A stretch of DNA of 64,000 nt from Rhizomys pruinosus (taxonomy: Eukaryota; Chordata; Mammalia; Rodentia; Spalacidae): assembly GCA_009823505.1 (NCBI GenBank), contig VZQC01009936.1, positions 1,434,455-1,498,454 of the forward strand, read 5' to 3'. Position numbers and translations under genes: made by a program. This document shows positions 23,556 to 34,683 of the stretch, piece by piece. The notes below the pieces were generated by a model. The model searched no databases. It was given only the letters and a program-made list of their open reading frames with translations, and was not told where the DNA came from. Each line of letters opens with the position of its first letter. Position 1 is the stretch's first letter.

Positions 23556-23824
23556 ATATTCTTGTAGTTTTTTTTATTTTATTTATTTCTATATATGTAG
23601 GAATGTACTGTCTGCATGCAGGTTTGTGCACCCGTGTCGTGCAATGCTGAGGAGGTCAGAAGAGGGCATAGGACTCCCCTGGAACTGGAGTTCTCCCGGA
23701 ATTGGAGTTTCAGACAGTTCTCGGCTGCCATGTGGGTGCTGGGGATCGAACCCGGGTCCTCTGTAAGAGCGGTTGGTGCTCTTAACCACTAGGCCATCTC
23801 TCCAGCCCATATTCTTGTAGTTTT
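23556..23824 (-). mobile_element. B2 SINE, full length, with perfect 16-bp TSD
   Basis: The TSD atattcttgtagtttt lies at 23556-23571 and 23809-23824. The body 23572-23808 is the reverse complement of the B2 form at 11.4 kb, ending at the right with 'aggccatctctccagccc'. Same unusual 3' body. Confidence 0.93.
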
Positions 23825-24985
23825 AGATAGGATTTTAGTCACCGAATTAGATCTCAAATAAAAGTCCTGATCTTTAAGGGCTGTTGATTTTCTAGCATAT
23901 TATATGCTGGGTAAAACTGGCAACTCGGACCAGGTTTAAAAAGACCTTAGCACAGCCTCATACTTTGACTTTCAGTGCAGATATCTGGCACCACTATATC
24001 TTGGTGTTGCTACTTCAGGAAAGAAAAACCAATGGAACTTTTTAATTAACTCCAGCATGCAAAATCCTCCTTGCCTACACCTACTTCCAAGCTGAAGCCT
24101 AGTATTTTCTGCTTGGGGCATCTTCAGCCTCAGCATTAATGATGACAAAATCATAGAGTTTCTCTGACAAGAACTGTGAAGGGTTCACCACACCCCTCAG
24201 TAAGACCATGAACTCTAAGAACATTGCAGATGCTGGATGGTTCCTGTGGGCAACACAGCACTGTCTATGGAAAGAGCTTATCTTCTGATGAGAACATCTG
24301 AAATCCAACTGCTGCCTGGCTCTATAAAACTGGTACAGAGATTGAGTACATTCATAACTCCTGGTTCAAGGTGAGGGAAGATCTATCACTTGAGATCAGC
24401 TAAGGTAGATCTTTGTTGTTAGAGTCCATTACAACTGATTAAATCCAGGATTCCTGAGTACATAGCTGAAGTCAATACCAGGAGTTAGACCCTGTACTAG
24501 AACAATCCCTAATAATTTTTCTCTAAAAGATGCCTTGGATGGGGATCAAGGGAGTGGATAGAGTGCACAGAAGCGAGCTTTCAGACATTGTTTTTAGGAC
24601 CTGCTTGCAAAGTTAGCCCTTACCTGGTAATCTAGGAGGTATCTAGTGAAAGATTCACTGTGTCTAGAATTTATTTAAATAACACAATTTATAACAAACA
24701 TTTAGTTTTCTTCTTAGAGTCTGGTCATGATAAGGCAGAGAGTTGTCTATGTAATCAGCCAGCAATAAAAACCTTTGTCTGCAGAATCAGTTCAATACCC
24801 CCCCCTTGAAAATTCATGCCCAAGCCTTAACTTCCTGGAACTTAGAAGTGTGATTTCAGTTTGCAGATGCTGCTCCTCGGGGTCTATGTACCTCTTACCT
24901 GGCATAGAGTTTCTCTATGGCCTGGAAATCATGAAGTACATGGCCAGCGAGTTCTAGGGCTCTGTCTATCCCTACCTCCCCACAG
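23825..24985. other. 1.2 kb without a recognised gene
   Basis: No recognisable repeat. Frames up to about 70 codons only. Confidence 0.4.
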
Positions 24986-24989
24986 AGCT

Positions 24990-25065
24990 TAGAGGTGTGT
25001 GCCAGCACTCCCGGATTTTTCCTTTGGCATGGGTTCTTGGGATCAAATTCAGATCCTCATGCTTA
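24990..25065 (-). repeat. SINE fragment (B4- or proto-B1-like)
   Basis: Short stretch 'ggtgtgtgccagcactcccgg...catgggttcttgggatcaaattcagatcctcatgcttata' resembling the reverse of a B4 or related SINE. It is cut off at the right by the L1 that follows. Confidence 0.5.
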
Positions 25066-26965
25066 TAAGAACTATATGTGGCCCAGATGGTTTCACAGCA
25101 GAATTCTATAAAATATTTCAAAAAGACTTACAACCATTACTACTCAAGTTGTCTAGAAGGATACAGATGGAGGGAATTCTCCCAGATTCCTTCTATGAAG
25201 CCAGCATCACACTATTACCAAAACCAGGTAAAGCTACAACCAAAAAGGAGAACTATAGGCCCATCTCCCTAATGAACACAGATGCCAAAATTCTAAACAG
25301 GATACTGGCAAATCACATACAGACTATCATCACACAAAAATAGACCTGTTGACCAATGGAATAACACTGACCATCCAAACCTGAGAACATACAATTTCAG
25401 CCACCTCATATTTGACAAGGGGGTCAAGAAGACACAATGGAGGAAAGACAGCATCTTCAGTAAGTGGCGTTGGCAAAACTGGATCACCACCTGTAGAAGA
25501 ATGAAATTAAATCCCTACCTCTTGTCCTGTACAAAAGTCTATTCCAGATGGATTAAAGACATTAAAAGAAACAATAAAGGAAGTAAAGAGAAAACCCACA
25601 GAGTGGGAGGAAACCTTCACTGCAGATACATCTGACAAAGCATTAATTTCCAGAGTATACAAGCTACTCAAAAAACAAAGAAGAAAGAAAACAAATGAAC
25701 CACTCAAAAGATGGAGCAAAGAACTGAATAGAGACTTCACAGAGGAGGAATTAGTGATGGCTGAGAAACATATTAAAAACTGTTCAACGTCACTAATAAT
25801 TAGGGAAATGCAAATTAAGACCACTCTAAGATATCATCTCACTCCAATAAGACAGGTCAGGATCAAGAAAACAAATGATATCAAGTGCTGGAGAAGTTGT
25901 GGGGAAAGAGGAACATTGATCCATTGCTGGTGGGAATGTAAACTTGTACAGCAACTATGGAAAGCAGTGTGGAGAACCCTTGGAAGACTCAAAATGAGCT
26001 TGCCATTGGACCCAGTCATACCACTCCTGAGTATATACCCACAAGACTCATCTTACTGCAGAGACACATGCACAGCTATATTTATTGCAGCTCTGTTCAC
26101 AATAGCAAAAAGCTGGATCCAACCCAAATGCCCCTCAACTGACAATGCATAGAGAAAATGTGGTACATGTACACAATGGAGTTCTATGTAGCAGTAAAGA
26201 AAGACAACATCATGAACTTTTCAGGTAAATGGATGGAGCTAGAAGATATTACATTAAGTGAAGTAACACAGTCCCAGAAAAACAAACATATGCAGATGCT
26301 AGCGCCAATAACCCAGTTGTAAATTTTTATTTTATTTTTTTATTTTTTATTTTTAAGGGATTCTACAATATAATGACACAGTTGTTTGCAGATAACATTG
26401 ATGTTATTCAGTATGCCATACAATTAGGTAATTGGTGCATTTTGCAAGTATCTATGTCCAAATTTTGAACAACCCAAGGTTCCCATAGTCCAGTTGGAGA
26501 AGCTTGTATGCACAGGCATGTTGATCAGCTAGGAGTCCAGACTATATTCCTGTAGTCTCATGATTCACCCCTATCTCTCTGCAGCCCTTACAATCTACCA
26601 CGCCTCCTCTTCCGCAGTTTGTTCCCTGGGCTTTGGGAATGGGGAACAAGTGGGTGAGAAGAAAACAGTCTAATTTCTTTGGAGTTGTCATTTTGGACTT
26701 TAGTCTGTTCAGGTTGTTTCCCTTCAGGGGGTTGACAGCTTTTCCAGTGATACCCTTTTTAGTCATACTAACAAAGCACAAGCTATTTCTTGTGGAGAAG
26801 GATGCATATTAAAAGAACAACAGAAAGACTGCATCATAAAACTGACTGAAATGGTGAATCAGGAGGGATGGGTGGGGCGGGAGAAGGACACAGGTCTATA
26901 TTTAATTGACGTCAGTTCAACAAGTATCCAATTTTGCCCAGACTCTGCCTACAGGTTACACAGTG
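25066..26965 (+). mobile_element. L1 with two internal ORF2 deletions, split by a younger L1
   Basis: ORF2 starts mid-protein at the beginning of the reverse-transcriptase domain ('[10 protein letters not shown]', 'RPISLMN'). Near 25341 it jumps to the region beginning 'PVDQWN', removing the catalytic FADD block. Near 25560 it jumps again, between the 'RWIKD' and 'ETIKEVK' segments. A frame at 25754-26152 holds the Cys/His-rich C-terminus. The 3'UTR continues to 26322, is interrupted by 26323-26787, resumes at about 26788 ('atttcttgtggagaagg'), and stops at 26965 where the TIR element begins. The matching uninterrupted 3'UTR is at 57405-57682. Not functional. Confidence 0.85.
26323..26787 (-). 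mobile_element. Young L1 3' end inserted in the older L1
   Basis: A T-rich tail at 26323-26355 is followed by an L1 3'UTR in reverse. The first roughly 210 bases match 63789-64000 with only four differences, all C/T, so the subfamily is recent. The host L1 3'UTR flanks both sides. I did not find a clear TSD. Confidence 0.8.
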
Positions 26966-27448
26966 TTTTAGGACTTAGTAAAAGTAAATATGTGTATATT
27001 AAACAACATTGGTTTAAAGGTTCTGATAAAAACGGTAATGCACCTTAGTTAATTGGAAATAAAAATTGCTGTCAACCACATTTGTTTTACTTAAAATCTG
27101 TATAATAATAACTTTGGGATTGGCACATACAAATAAATATTCTCTATAATTTTTCTGTTGTACAGTATCATGTTGTAGCATTCTCTCTTTTTTTTTTTAT
27201 TCTGTATGTGTATGAATGTACTGTGTGCATGCAAGTCTGTGCACCCATGTCGTGCAATGTAGCATTCTCTTTTAACTGTAGGATGATTTAACATAAGAAA
27301 TTAAGTTTGCTTCCCAAGTTAACGACATACAGTCACCCAAAACAGCTTGGGTGAATTTGATGAAATCTGTGCCTTGATTCCTCCCTATAGGTACATGTAC
27401 TACAAATGCCTTTTTGAGACTCATGGGTCAAAAAACAAAAACCTAAAA
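26966..27448. mobile_element. Non-autonomous DNA element with long terminal inverted repeat (copy 1)
   Basis: Internal sequence from about 26977 to 27420 matches 55021-55372 on the same strand, once the B2 fragment at 27187-27257 and its TSD are set aside. The right end (27409-27448) is the reverse complement of the left end of the other copy at 54980-55020, so the element has inverted ends of about 40 bases with 'GACCCATGAGTCTCAAAAA' as core. The right end closes with ACCTAAAA followed by TA (27449-27450), fitting TA-targeted insertion as in Tc1/mariner-like elements. The left end keeps only TTTTAGG before an internal deletion. No transposase frame is present, so it would have been mobilised in trans. 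Confidence 0.7.
27174..27270 (-). mobile_element. 5'-truncated B2 (71 bp) with perfect 13-bp TSD
   Basis: The TSD tgtagcattctct lies at 27174-27186 and 27258-27270. Between the copies are only the last 71 bases of a B2 in reverse, with T-rich tail on the left and ending at 'cacccatgtcgtgcaa'. It sits inside the TIR element, so it is younger than that element. Confidence 0.92.
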
Positions 27449-27450
27449 TA

Positions 27451-28860
27451 AAAAGGGGGGATACAGATATATAAGAAACCTTTTTGTCAAAAACTTTGCA
27501 GTTTAAATCTTAAAACTAACTACAGGAAAAGATTTGTATGTTCCCACAGGTCAAAACGTCACCAACTTAATGGCTGAGAAAGAAAAGACACAGCTTTGCA
27601 TTGTGTAGGATGTACCAGGAAGTTCCAGCAGAAAGGTTGGCCCACCTGAACATTGAAAGGAAGAAAAGCATCAGATTGCTACAGGCATCAAACCCCTCTG
27701 TGGATCCTACTTGTAACAACTATAATGAGTCCTAATGAAACTTACCTCCTAGGTGCTGCAAAGTTTTAATACGAGAGATATTTTTTACCTCTCCTTCATA
27801 GAACAAGGAGGAATATGATGATGATGAGGTCATTCTCTAACTGTAAATTGGAGCCAACTGTCATAGAGGTAATCTCTCTTTTTTTAAATTTTATTTATTT
27901 CTGTATATGTATGAATATACTGTCTGCATGCAAGTTTGTGCATCCGTGTCGTGCAATGCCATGGAGGTCAGAAGAGGGTGTCGGATTCCCCTGGAACTGG
28001 AGTTCTCCTGGAATTGGAGTTTCAGATGGTTCTCGGCTGCCATGTGGGTGCTGGGGATCAAACCCGGGTCCTCTGCAAGAGCGGTCGGCGCTCTTAACTG
28101 CTAGGTCATCTCTCCAGCCCCTGAGGTAATCTCTTATAAAACCGGTAAAACTGTCTTCGTTAATTGACTAATAGACATAGGAACTGTGAAAAGGATTATT
28201 CTCTATTCAGAAACAAATATAATACTAAAGTCTCCTTAAGCTCTGCACTTAAGCAAAATATATTAATACACGAGAGCTCTGATATCAGCAATGGATTATT
28301 CTACCAAGGAGATGTTGGCCAGGGGTTCCAAGCCCCCACAAAAGGCAAACGCTTCTTGCATGTAAACTGGGATACCTGCAAGAAGAGAGGCAATAAGGCC
28401 CTGCTGTCGAAGACCTGATGTAAGCATGGGAAAGATGTATTGAGACCGCACTTGCAAGTATACAGTTGGTCTCTGGAATACCAGAGAGTGTTACCAAAGG
28501 CCACTAAACCAATAAAGCAAATATAGGTCTCCTTGAGTCAAGCAAGACTCCTCCATCAGCACCAGCTACACCTCACCTGCCTGGAAATACTGTGCAGAAG
28601 TGGCAGTCATATGCCCGTATATCCCAAATCTAATTGGCTATTAGCTCTCTCCTTGGAGGAATAACCCACGGCTGATGTAACATCTCCTAATGTTATAAGC
28701 CACAGTAAGACCCTGCCATATTTTACAGAAAAAATTGTAATTCATAGATTAACATACCATCCAAATATGTGTCTGGACCAAAGTAATCTACCATAACAAT
28801 TAGTACTGTTTAAATACCTATATATCTAATTGCCTGTGCTTCATTAGTAGGACAAACTGT
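27451..28860. other. 1.4 kb unassigned, interrupted by one B2
   Basis: I considered a retroviral gag origin because of a Cys/Lys/Arg-rich stretch near 28370-28410, but the match is too weak. A frame at 28164-28418 (84 codons, plus) has no recognised motif. Some of this may be 5' sequence of the L1 3'UTR that starts at 28861. Confidence 0.35.
27866..28134 (-). mobile_element. B2 SINE, full length, with perfect 12-bp TSD
   Basis: The TSD gaggtaatctct lies at 27866-27877 and 28123-28134. The body 27878-28122 is a reverse B2 with the same 3' body as the other young B2s here, and a well-preserved B box ('gggatcaaacccgggtcc' on this strand). Confidence 0.93.
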
Positions 28861-29215
28861 CAGCCCATGAAAGGAAACAGCCAGAATTGACCAGAGTCCA
28901 AAATGACAGCTCCAGAGAAAGTAGGCTGTTTTGCTTCTCTGTGCCCCTTTTCTAAGCCTAGGGAACAATCTGTGCAAGAGGGGGCATGGTAGAATGTAAG
29001 GGCTGTGATTGGGGTGAGTGGTGAAACTACAGCAATATAGACTGGACACTTATTTGACCAACTTGATTGAACATACACGCCCCCCAGGTGGATGGTGGGA
29101 CCCTTGGGCTGTGTGGGTTTGGGCACAACTGCTTGCAAATTGGTTTTACATGAAGGATGCTTGTACTCATAAATTATTGCTTATTGTTAAAAAATGAAAA
29201 AATTAAAAGTAATAG
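28861..29215 (+). mobile_element. L1 3'UTR fragment, forward
   Basis: Contains 'cctagggaacaatctgtgcaagagggggcatggtagaatgtaagggctg', whose reverse appears at 57330-57405 and, diverged, at 26570-26640. Ends in an A-rich tail at about 29190-29215. No ORF2 part is recognised beside it. Confidence 0.7.
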
Positions 29216-29224
29216 AAAAAAAGA

Positions 29225-29540
29225 ACTATATGTATCTATGTACATGTTTGTGTGTATGTGCACATGGGATAGAGGGGCTGAGCATACATGTCGAGGCTGG
29301 AGGTTGACCTCAAGTGTTTTCCTCAACTGCTCTCCACCTAATTTTCGAAGACAGAGACTTTCACTGAAACTGGAGCTTGCAGATTTGGCTAGTGAGATGG
29401 GAGCTCCCCCCCATCCTGCCTCCACAACATTAGGATTCCAAGCAGGACCTTGTGGCCCCGGCTTTACATGAATGCTACAGATAGCGGTCAGGTCCTTATA
29501 CCTGAGCAGCATGCCCTTATCCCAGCCCTGTGCTTTGTAT
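29225..29540 (-). repeat. B4 SINE, reverse, diverged
   Basis: The plus strand shows 'ggctggaggttgacctcaagtgttttcctcaactgctctccacctaattttcgaagacagagactttcactgaaactggagc' followed by a B1-like middle and a degraded tRNA-like end near 29500-29540. This is the order of a reverse B4. Confidence 0.7.
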
Positions 29541-29614
29541 TTTAAAGATAAGTGAAGGAACTAATCTGTGGAAGAGAAGACATGAAATGTAAACAGGCAT
29601 AAATCTATACATAA

Positions 29615-29750
29615 AAGAAACAGTTGGGCATGGCTCATGCCTATAACCTCAGCACTGGGAAACTAAAGCAGGACTGCCACGAGTTCAAGGCCAGCTTGAG
29701 ATAGAGTGAGACAGTCTGTCTCTGAACGAAGAGAAAAATAACAAAGCAGA
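29615..29750 (+). repeat. Old B1 or proto-B1 SINE
   Basis: Reads 'agttgggcatggctcatgcctataacctcagcactggg' and 'gagttcaaggccagcttgagatagagtgagacagtctgtctc'. Lacks the mid-element duplication of modern B1s and is diverged. Confidence 0.7.
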
Positions 29751-31487
29751 AATGCTACCTGTAACTGAAAATTTAAAATTAAGATTAAATACTAAAGGCA
29801 ACTGAAAGAATAGTATATTAGGAAAGAGAAAAAACTCAAATGTTATATAGCAGAAAAGATAAAAAATATTAGAATAGACATGTATAGCCATGCTCCAGTA
29901 AAATAGCAGAGAAGTAGCTCTGAAAGATTAAAAGACTGAAAGCTAAATAGATGAATCCACAAAATGGATTCATAAGGGATTTATGCCATAGGCGGGTATA
30001 CAAATTATCTATTGTCATGTCTAGCTGTGTAGTAAACAACCACAAAATATAATGGTTCAGAACAAGTGGCACTTGCTTAGTCAATAGAACGTAAGTTGAA
30101 TAGTTCTGCTGCTCTGGGCTCCCACCCATAGTCTAATCCACATTTCTGAGAGCCAAGTACATTTCCAGAGCCCCTTATAGCAGGGCCCTTTGACATTGAC
30201 ATTGACATTTGACACAGCCATTATCCTTACTCTAGTTCTGTTTCTCTAGCTTCATCTCCCTCTTTATCCCCAGTTTATTTAAAATTCCAAAAACATTGAG
30301 ACTTTCAATCACCCCATGACAGGAATCGAACTGCTCCCCTGAAGCACTGGTACGACCCTGAGGTAATGATCAGTACTGCAGTTTGCTCAAGTCTACTGGC
30401 CTGTACATACGAATGTTCTTCTGCCCTAATTCTTCTACTACAGAATCCTGGAGCAGTTGGTAGTGCTCCAAAGACAGGCTTTTAAATCTCAGTTCCCATT
30501 CCTTCCCAGAGTTGGCCACATCGAGGAAATTCCTTTTACTTCAGCACCACTCATCTCTCTGCCGACTGGGTTTCGACAAGAAGTAGCCAGACTTGGGACA
30601 CTTGGAGTCAAGCCTTTTGGCTCAGAATCCAGTAAACAGCCTAACCTGGCTTTGTTCCTTGTGATCTCTAATCCAAGAGACTAGTCTGGCAAATGTCTGA
30701 GGAACAAAAGAAGAAACAAAAACATTCAAGGGATATGCATATTCCAGAGCATGACACACGGCCATGCTCCCCAGAGGGAGAAGAGCGGCAGGCAACAGAG
30801 CCACAAGGCAACAGGGAGGGAAGACGTTTAGTGGCGCCATCATTGATGTAACCAATCCACAGCAACAACTTAGTGAAATTAGCATCAGACAGCCAGAAAG
30901 AAGGAAAGGTAATGGACATGATATGGCAAACTGAAAAAATTAAGATCTCAGTCATTATCACCTAAATGACTCTAAGTAATTTTCAGAGTGATTTGTGAAA
31001 AATATAGAAACACCTTCAGAAGGTCAGTGGCAGTGGACAGAATTCAAGAAATATTGATCTCCATTGCTGACTTGATGACTCTGCAGAGGTACGAGTATGA
31101 TAGACGTATTGCCGCTGTTCTGTTCTGTGGACGTAGCAGCCTTGAGATCACCCCTTCCGGTGGAAAGCCAGAGTGTTTCCTGAGGTTACACAAGAGCCGA
31201 CATCTGCAGCAAGAAGCATGGCCAGCACTCCCGGGCTAAGACTGGCACTCAGTAAGAGGACATTAAAACGCCATTATCTGGCGCTATCATCTCTTCCTTC
31301 ATTGGCCACTACTGCAGCTCTTCTAACAAATGTCCAAAAACAAATACACAGGATATATTCTTACAGGATACTCCAGGAAAAATAAAATCCGACTTTTTAA
31401 AGTAACATTAAATTCTGAGTGCCCAGGAGCTTTGTTTCCCATTCTGTATGGATGATTACTGTTTTAATTAATGGCAACTTACGAAAT
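29751..31487. other. 1.7 kb without a recognised gene
   Basis: Single-copy-looking DNA. A short TTGACA repeat lies near 30190-30210. Frames up to about 97 codons have no recognised motif. Confidence 0.4.
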
Positions 31488-31630
31488 AAACTCATGGTGG
31501 CACACGCCTTTAATCCCAGCACTGAGGAGGCAGAGGCAGGCGGATCTCTGTGAGTTCAAGGCCAACCTGATCTACATAGAGAGCTCCAGGCCAGTTGGGA
31601 ATAAAGGGAGACCCTGTCTCAAAAAGACCA

Positions 31631-31707
<77 letters not shown>
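31488..31707 (+). repeat. B1 SINE with expanded (AAAT)n tail
   Basis: The B1 runs from about 31488 ('ctcatggtggcacacgcc') to 'gggagaccctgtctcaaaaagac' at about 31629, lacking the first few bases. Its tail has become an AAAT microsatellite of about 19 units (31630-31707) with one shortened unit near 31668. Confidence 0.88.
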
Positions 31708-31708
<1 letters not shown>

Positions 31709-32051
31709 CTCAGTGTCCAAGAAACCTCTGTGAGAAATTTCTCCACCCATCAAGTTTCTCATTTAGGGGAAGAGATTTGGCTTGTTCAGAGGTTCCTTCA
31801 GAGATTCATAAGTGTATCTGCTTAGCTCTACAGGTGAGAGATACATGGGTGGTGTCTGTACCTCATTAGTAACAGAGATCAAATACCCTAGGACAGTCTT
31901 AGTCATGCATTTCCCAAGGAGTCACATAAATACCAAACCTACAGAAACTACATTTTGAGAACTATTTGCGAAGTAGCCTGCATTTGGTATTTGATATAGT
32001 ACAGAGGGACAGGAAACTGCTTTATTGGTAGTTTGAACTCCCTTCTAAAGC

Positions 32052-32196
32052 CCCCTTTTTTTCTGAGAGGGCTTCCCTGTAGACCCAGCTGGCCTAGAAC
32101 TCAGCATGTAGACCAGGCTGGCCTCAATCTCACAGAGATCCACCTGCCTCTCCTGACTGCTAGGCTTAAAAGTATGCACCACCATGCCAAGCTCAG
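32052..32196 (-). repeat. B1 SINE, reverse, diverged
   Basis: The plus strand reads 'gagagggcttccctgtagacccagctggcctagaactc...accaggctggcctcaatctcac' to 'agtatgcaccaccatgcc'. Several substitutions; no TSD seen. Confidence 0.8.
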
Positions 32197-33149
32197 GCCA
32201 AATTTTTATTCCTATGTGCCCATATATCTCTTGGAAGTGTCTGGAAAATTTGTTTTCTGACTCTATTTGTTGTCTATCATTTGTCTGTCATGTACAGACT
32301 TCCTAAGAAAACAGAATTCATCTGTATTAGTGTCAGTTAGAACCCCCCTCCACCTCTCCTCTCCTACACTGATTTTCTTGCCTTGTGCCTCCATTTTAAA
32401 CTTTCATGGACAAAAGCTATCAATACATAATAGCAACCAGCATTTAATGGGCACCTGAACCCTGCAGTCAGTTACTGATATAACTTAAATGGTACCCTAA
32501 GCTTCATGATGAAGCTGACTTCCAAGTACTCCACAAGAGCTCGTCTCTGTCTCCTGTTAAAATATTCTATTACAAACTCTCGAGAACATGATTCACTTTG
32601 CTCCATCTGAGGGAATATCTCTTTATTCATATTGGCTGATCTGCATTGTAAGCAGCATCAAGCAGAGGAAATGTTTTGCTATTTAGCTCACGTGAAAAAT
32701 ACATATCTTAAATGTCCAACTCAATGGCTTTTTACATATGTGCACATCCTCATAAAACCACTCGGACCAAAGCATGTTTTCAGGAACTGAAAGAACAGGC
32801 TCCTCCTTCCCATTAGTAATATTCCTGAAAAGTAATTACAATTATGACCTCTACTGCAGTGGGTTTTTTTAAACCTACTTTGGGTCTTGATATGCTTTCC
32901 ATGCTTGTACTTAACATCTCCAATCCTACCTCTGGATTTTTGGCATATGGAGTATGGTTATAAAAATTGTTTTCACTCTTTGTCTGCTGATTTTATGATC
33001 TGTGCTCATTCTAGTAAGTTTCAGTTGACTGGTTTTCTCCCCATATGGGTTTTTAACGTTTTTTCCAACTTCTTTGCATTTCTGGTGATTTCCAGAATTT
33101 TACCTTTGGCAAATTTTACCTTTGTCACTGTTGGATTTTTTTTAAATTA

Positions 33150-33222
33150 ATAATCTTATTCTCTGAAAACAACTGGGCTCTTATATTGTGAATCTCTTAA
33201 AAAAACAAAAATTTAAAAAATA
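33150..33222 (+). mobile_element. Very short L1 3' tail
   Basis: 'ctctgaaaacaactgggctcttatattgtgaatctcttaaaa' matches the end of the L1 at 36552-36712 ('ctgaaaacaactatgcccttatattttgaatcccttaaaa'). An A-rich tail follows. A strongly 5'-truncated insertion. Confidence 0.65.
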
Positions 33223-33278
33223 TTGTTCTGAAGCATGGTAAAATTACTGACAGTTAAATTATTGTGTATCTTGCTTTT

Positions 33279-33399
33279 AAGATTTCTTTGAAGCCCCACA
33301 GGTGGATCTTTGTGAGTTCAAGGCCAGCCTGGTCTGCAGAGTGAATTCCAGAGTGAGTTACAGGACAGTTGGGGCTACAGGGAGACCCTGTCTTAAAAA

Positions 33400-33430
<31 letters not shown>

Positions 33431-33432
33431 AA
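33279..33432 (+). mobile_element. 5'-truncated B1 with perfect 14-bp TSD
   Basis: The TSD aagatttctttgaa lies at 33279-33292 and 33419-33432. The body begins at 'gccccacaggtggatctttgtgag', so the polymerase III promoter part is missing. A small internal repeat ('gtgaattccagagtgagtta') and an A tail of about 27 follow. Confidence 0.92.
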
Positions 33433-34136
33433 TGGAACCAGAACTAGGAATAATCTCGATTTCTAGGATAGTACTCTACCCAAGACTCTGTGAATGATGG
33501 GTTATGTTCTGTGCCACGTAGAAATAAAGCATTTCAGTAATTAAAAGAAATCTTAACGGTTGCCCCACCCCCTTTTCCTCATATGTAAGCTTTGGTCAAG
33601 TCTTCCCCTGAAGACTCAAAGGAATCCCTTGGTGAATCTTTCAATTTCTGTGCCCAACTCTCATCCTCGTCTCAACCTTGAGGAGTCCAGTCCCCTTGAC
33701 TTCCAGACTCTCGACCCAATCTCCTCTACTAGGAAGATCCCAGAGGCCTCTCCTGCATCACCTTTCAATTCTGCAATCTGAAAGCATTGCCCGAGATGCG
33801 GGCTCACAGCTGCTTCCACCTCCATCTCCCAGGACCACTCTCCATTGCTGCTTGATTTTAGCTGCTTCCGGCAGGAGGATAAATCTCATCCCAGTTACTC
33901 CATCTTGGCCGGAAGTGGGAGTCCCTGTTTTGCCGACAATTGAACTTTATTTACATGCAGTCATATATATGTGTCTGATTTCACCAACTCGGCCTTACAC
34001 TTGGCCCATCCATGAAGCTGGATATATCCAGAGTCCATATCTATGTTGATTTTTTTCATTATTTCTACCAATAATTTAAAATTGGTACAGAAATTATTAC
34101 TCCAAAGCCGTCTATGAAAATAATAGCCTTATGCTT
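33433..34136. other. 0.7 kb without a recognised gene
   Basis: A plus frame of 123 codons at 33678-34049 contains no recognised motif. I treat it as chance. Confidence 0.4.
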
Positions 34137-34336
34137 AGAAATGATGGATTAGTGCCAGGCGTGGTGGCGCACACCTTTAATCCTAGCACTTGGGAGGTAG
34201 AGGCAGGCAGATCTTTGTGAGTTCAAGGCCAGCCTGGTCTACAGAGTGAGTTCCAGGACAGCTGGGGCTACAGGGAGACCCTGTCTCGAAAAGATCAAAA
34301 AAAAAAAAAAAAAAAAAAAAAGAAATCATGGATTAG
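34137..34336 (+). mobile_element. B1 SINE, full length, with 16-bp TSD
   Basis: The TSD agaaatgatggattag at 34137-34152 is matched at 34321-34336 with one difference (G to C). The body 34153-34320 starts 'tgccaggcgtggtggcgcacacc' and ends in an A tail of about 24. One of the best-preserved B1s here. Confidence 0.92.
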
Positions 34337-34683
34337 AATACTAGTTTTGACAACTGATGCCTCTCTCCCCTTGAATGCACCATTAAGTCTCTCTACGGTG
34401 ATTTCTCAAAATTAATTCTTTGAGACAAACTGTTTTATAAAATATTAAAGGCCTCTAGAAATACAGATTTTACTTTATAGAATCAACATTTTTCTTGGTT
34501 TTATTTTTAAAACAAAGAATTTGGAATATGACCTGCCAAATTTAAAATCTCACAGGTTTCACTGATAAGTACAAATACTTTCTAAATAGGCAATATCAGA
34601 AAATCCTTAAGACAATGATCATGTTTAGTAGCCCAGATACTACTCTGTTCTCATGCAATTAAGGAACTCAACATCCCCTAGAA

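Larger units (their letters stand above)
31708..33278. other. 1.6 kb with two repeat pieces, no recognised gene
   Basis: A reverse B1 lies at 32052-32196 and an L1 3' tail at 33150-33215 (entered separately). The rest shows no recognisable feature. Confidence 0.4.

Noticed and set aside
23446..23766. Recurring frames with wording like 'RRSEEG' and 'WNWSSPGIGVSD' at several places (11.4, 23.6, 27.9, 34.8, 52.1 kb)
   Set aside because: They are translations of B2 SINE copies, not a gene family.
28164..28440. Possible retroviral nucleocapsid-like Cys/Lys/Arg stretch
   Set aside because: Only one or two Cys positions fit and no flanking gag or protease wording is recognisable; left as unassigned.
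29174..29512. 112-codon minus-strand frame
   Set aside because: It overlaps a reverse B4 SINE and an A-rich L1 tail; no independent support.
33678..34049. 123-codon plus-strand frame
   Set aside because: No motif, unremarkable composition with many Pro, Ser and Leu, no splice or promoter context; probably chance.
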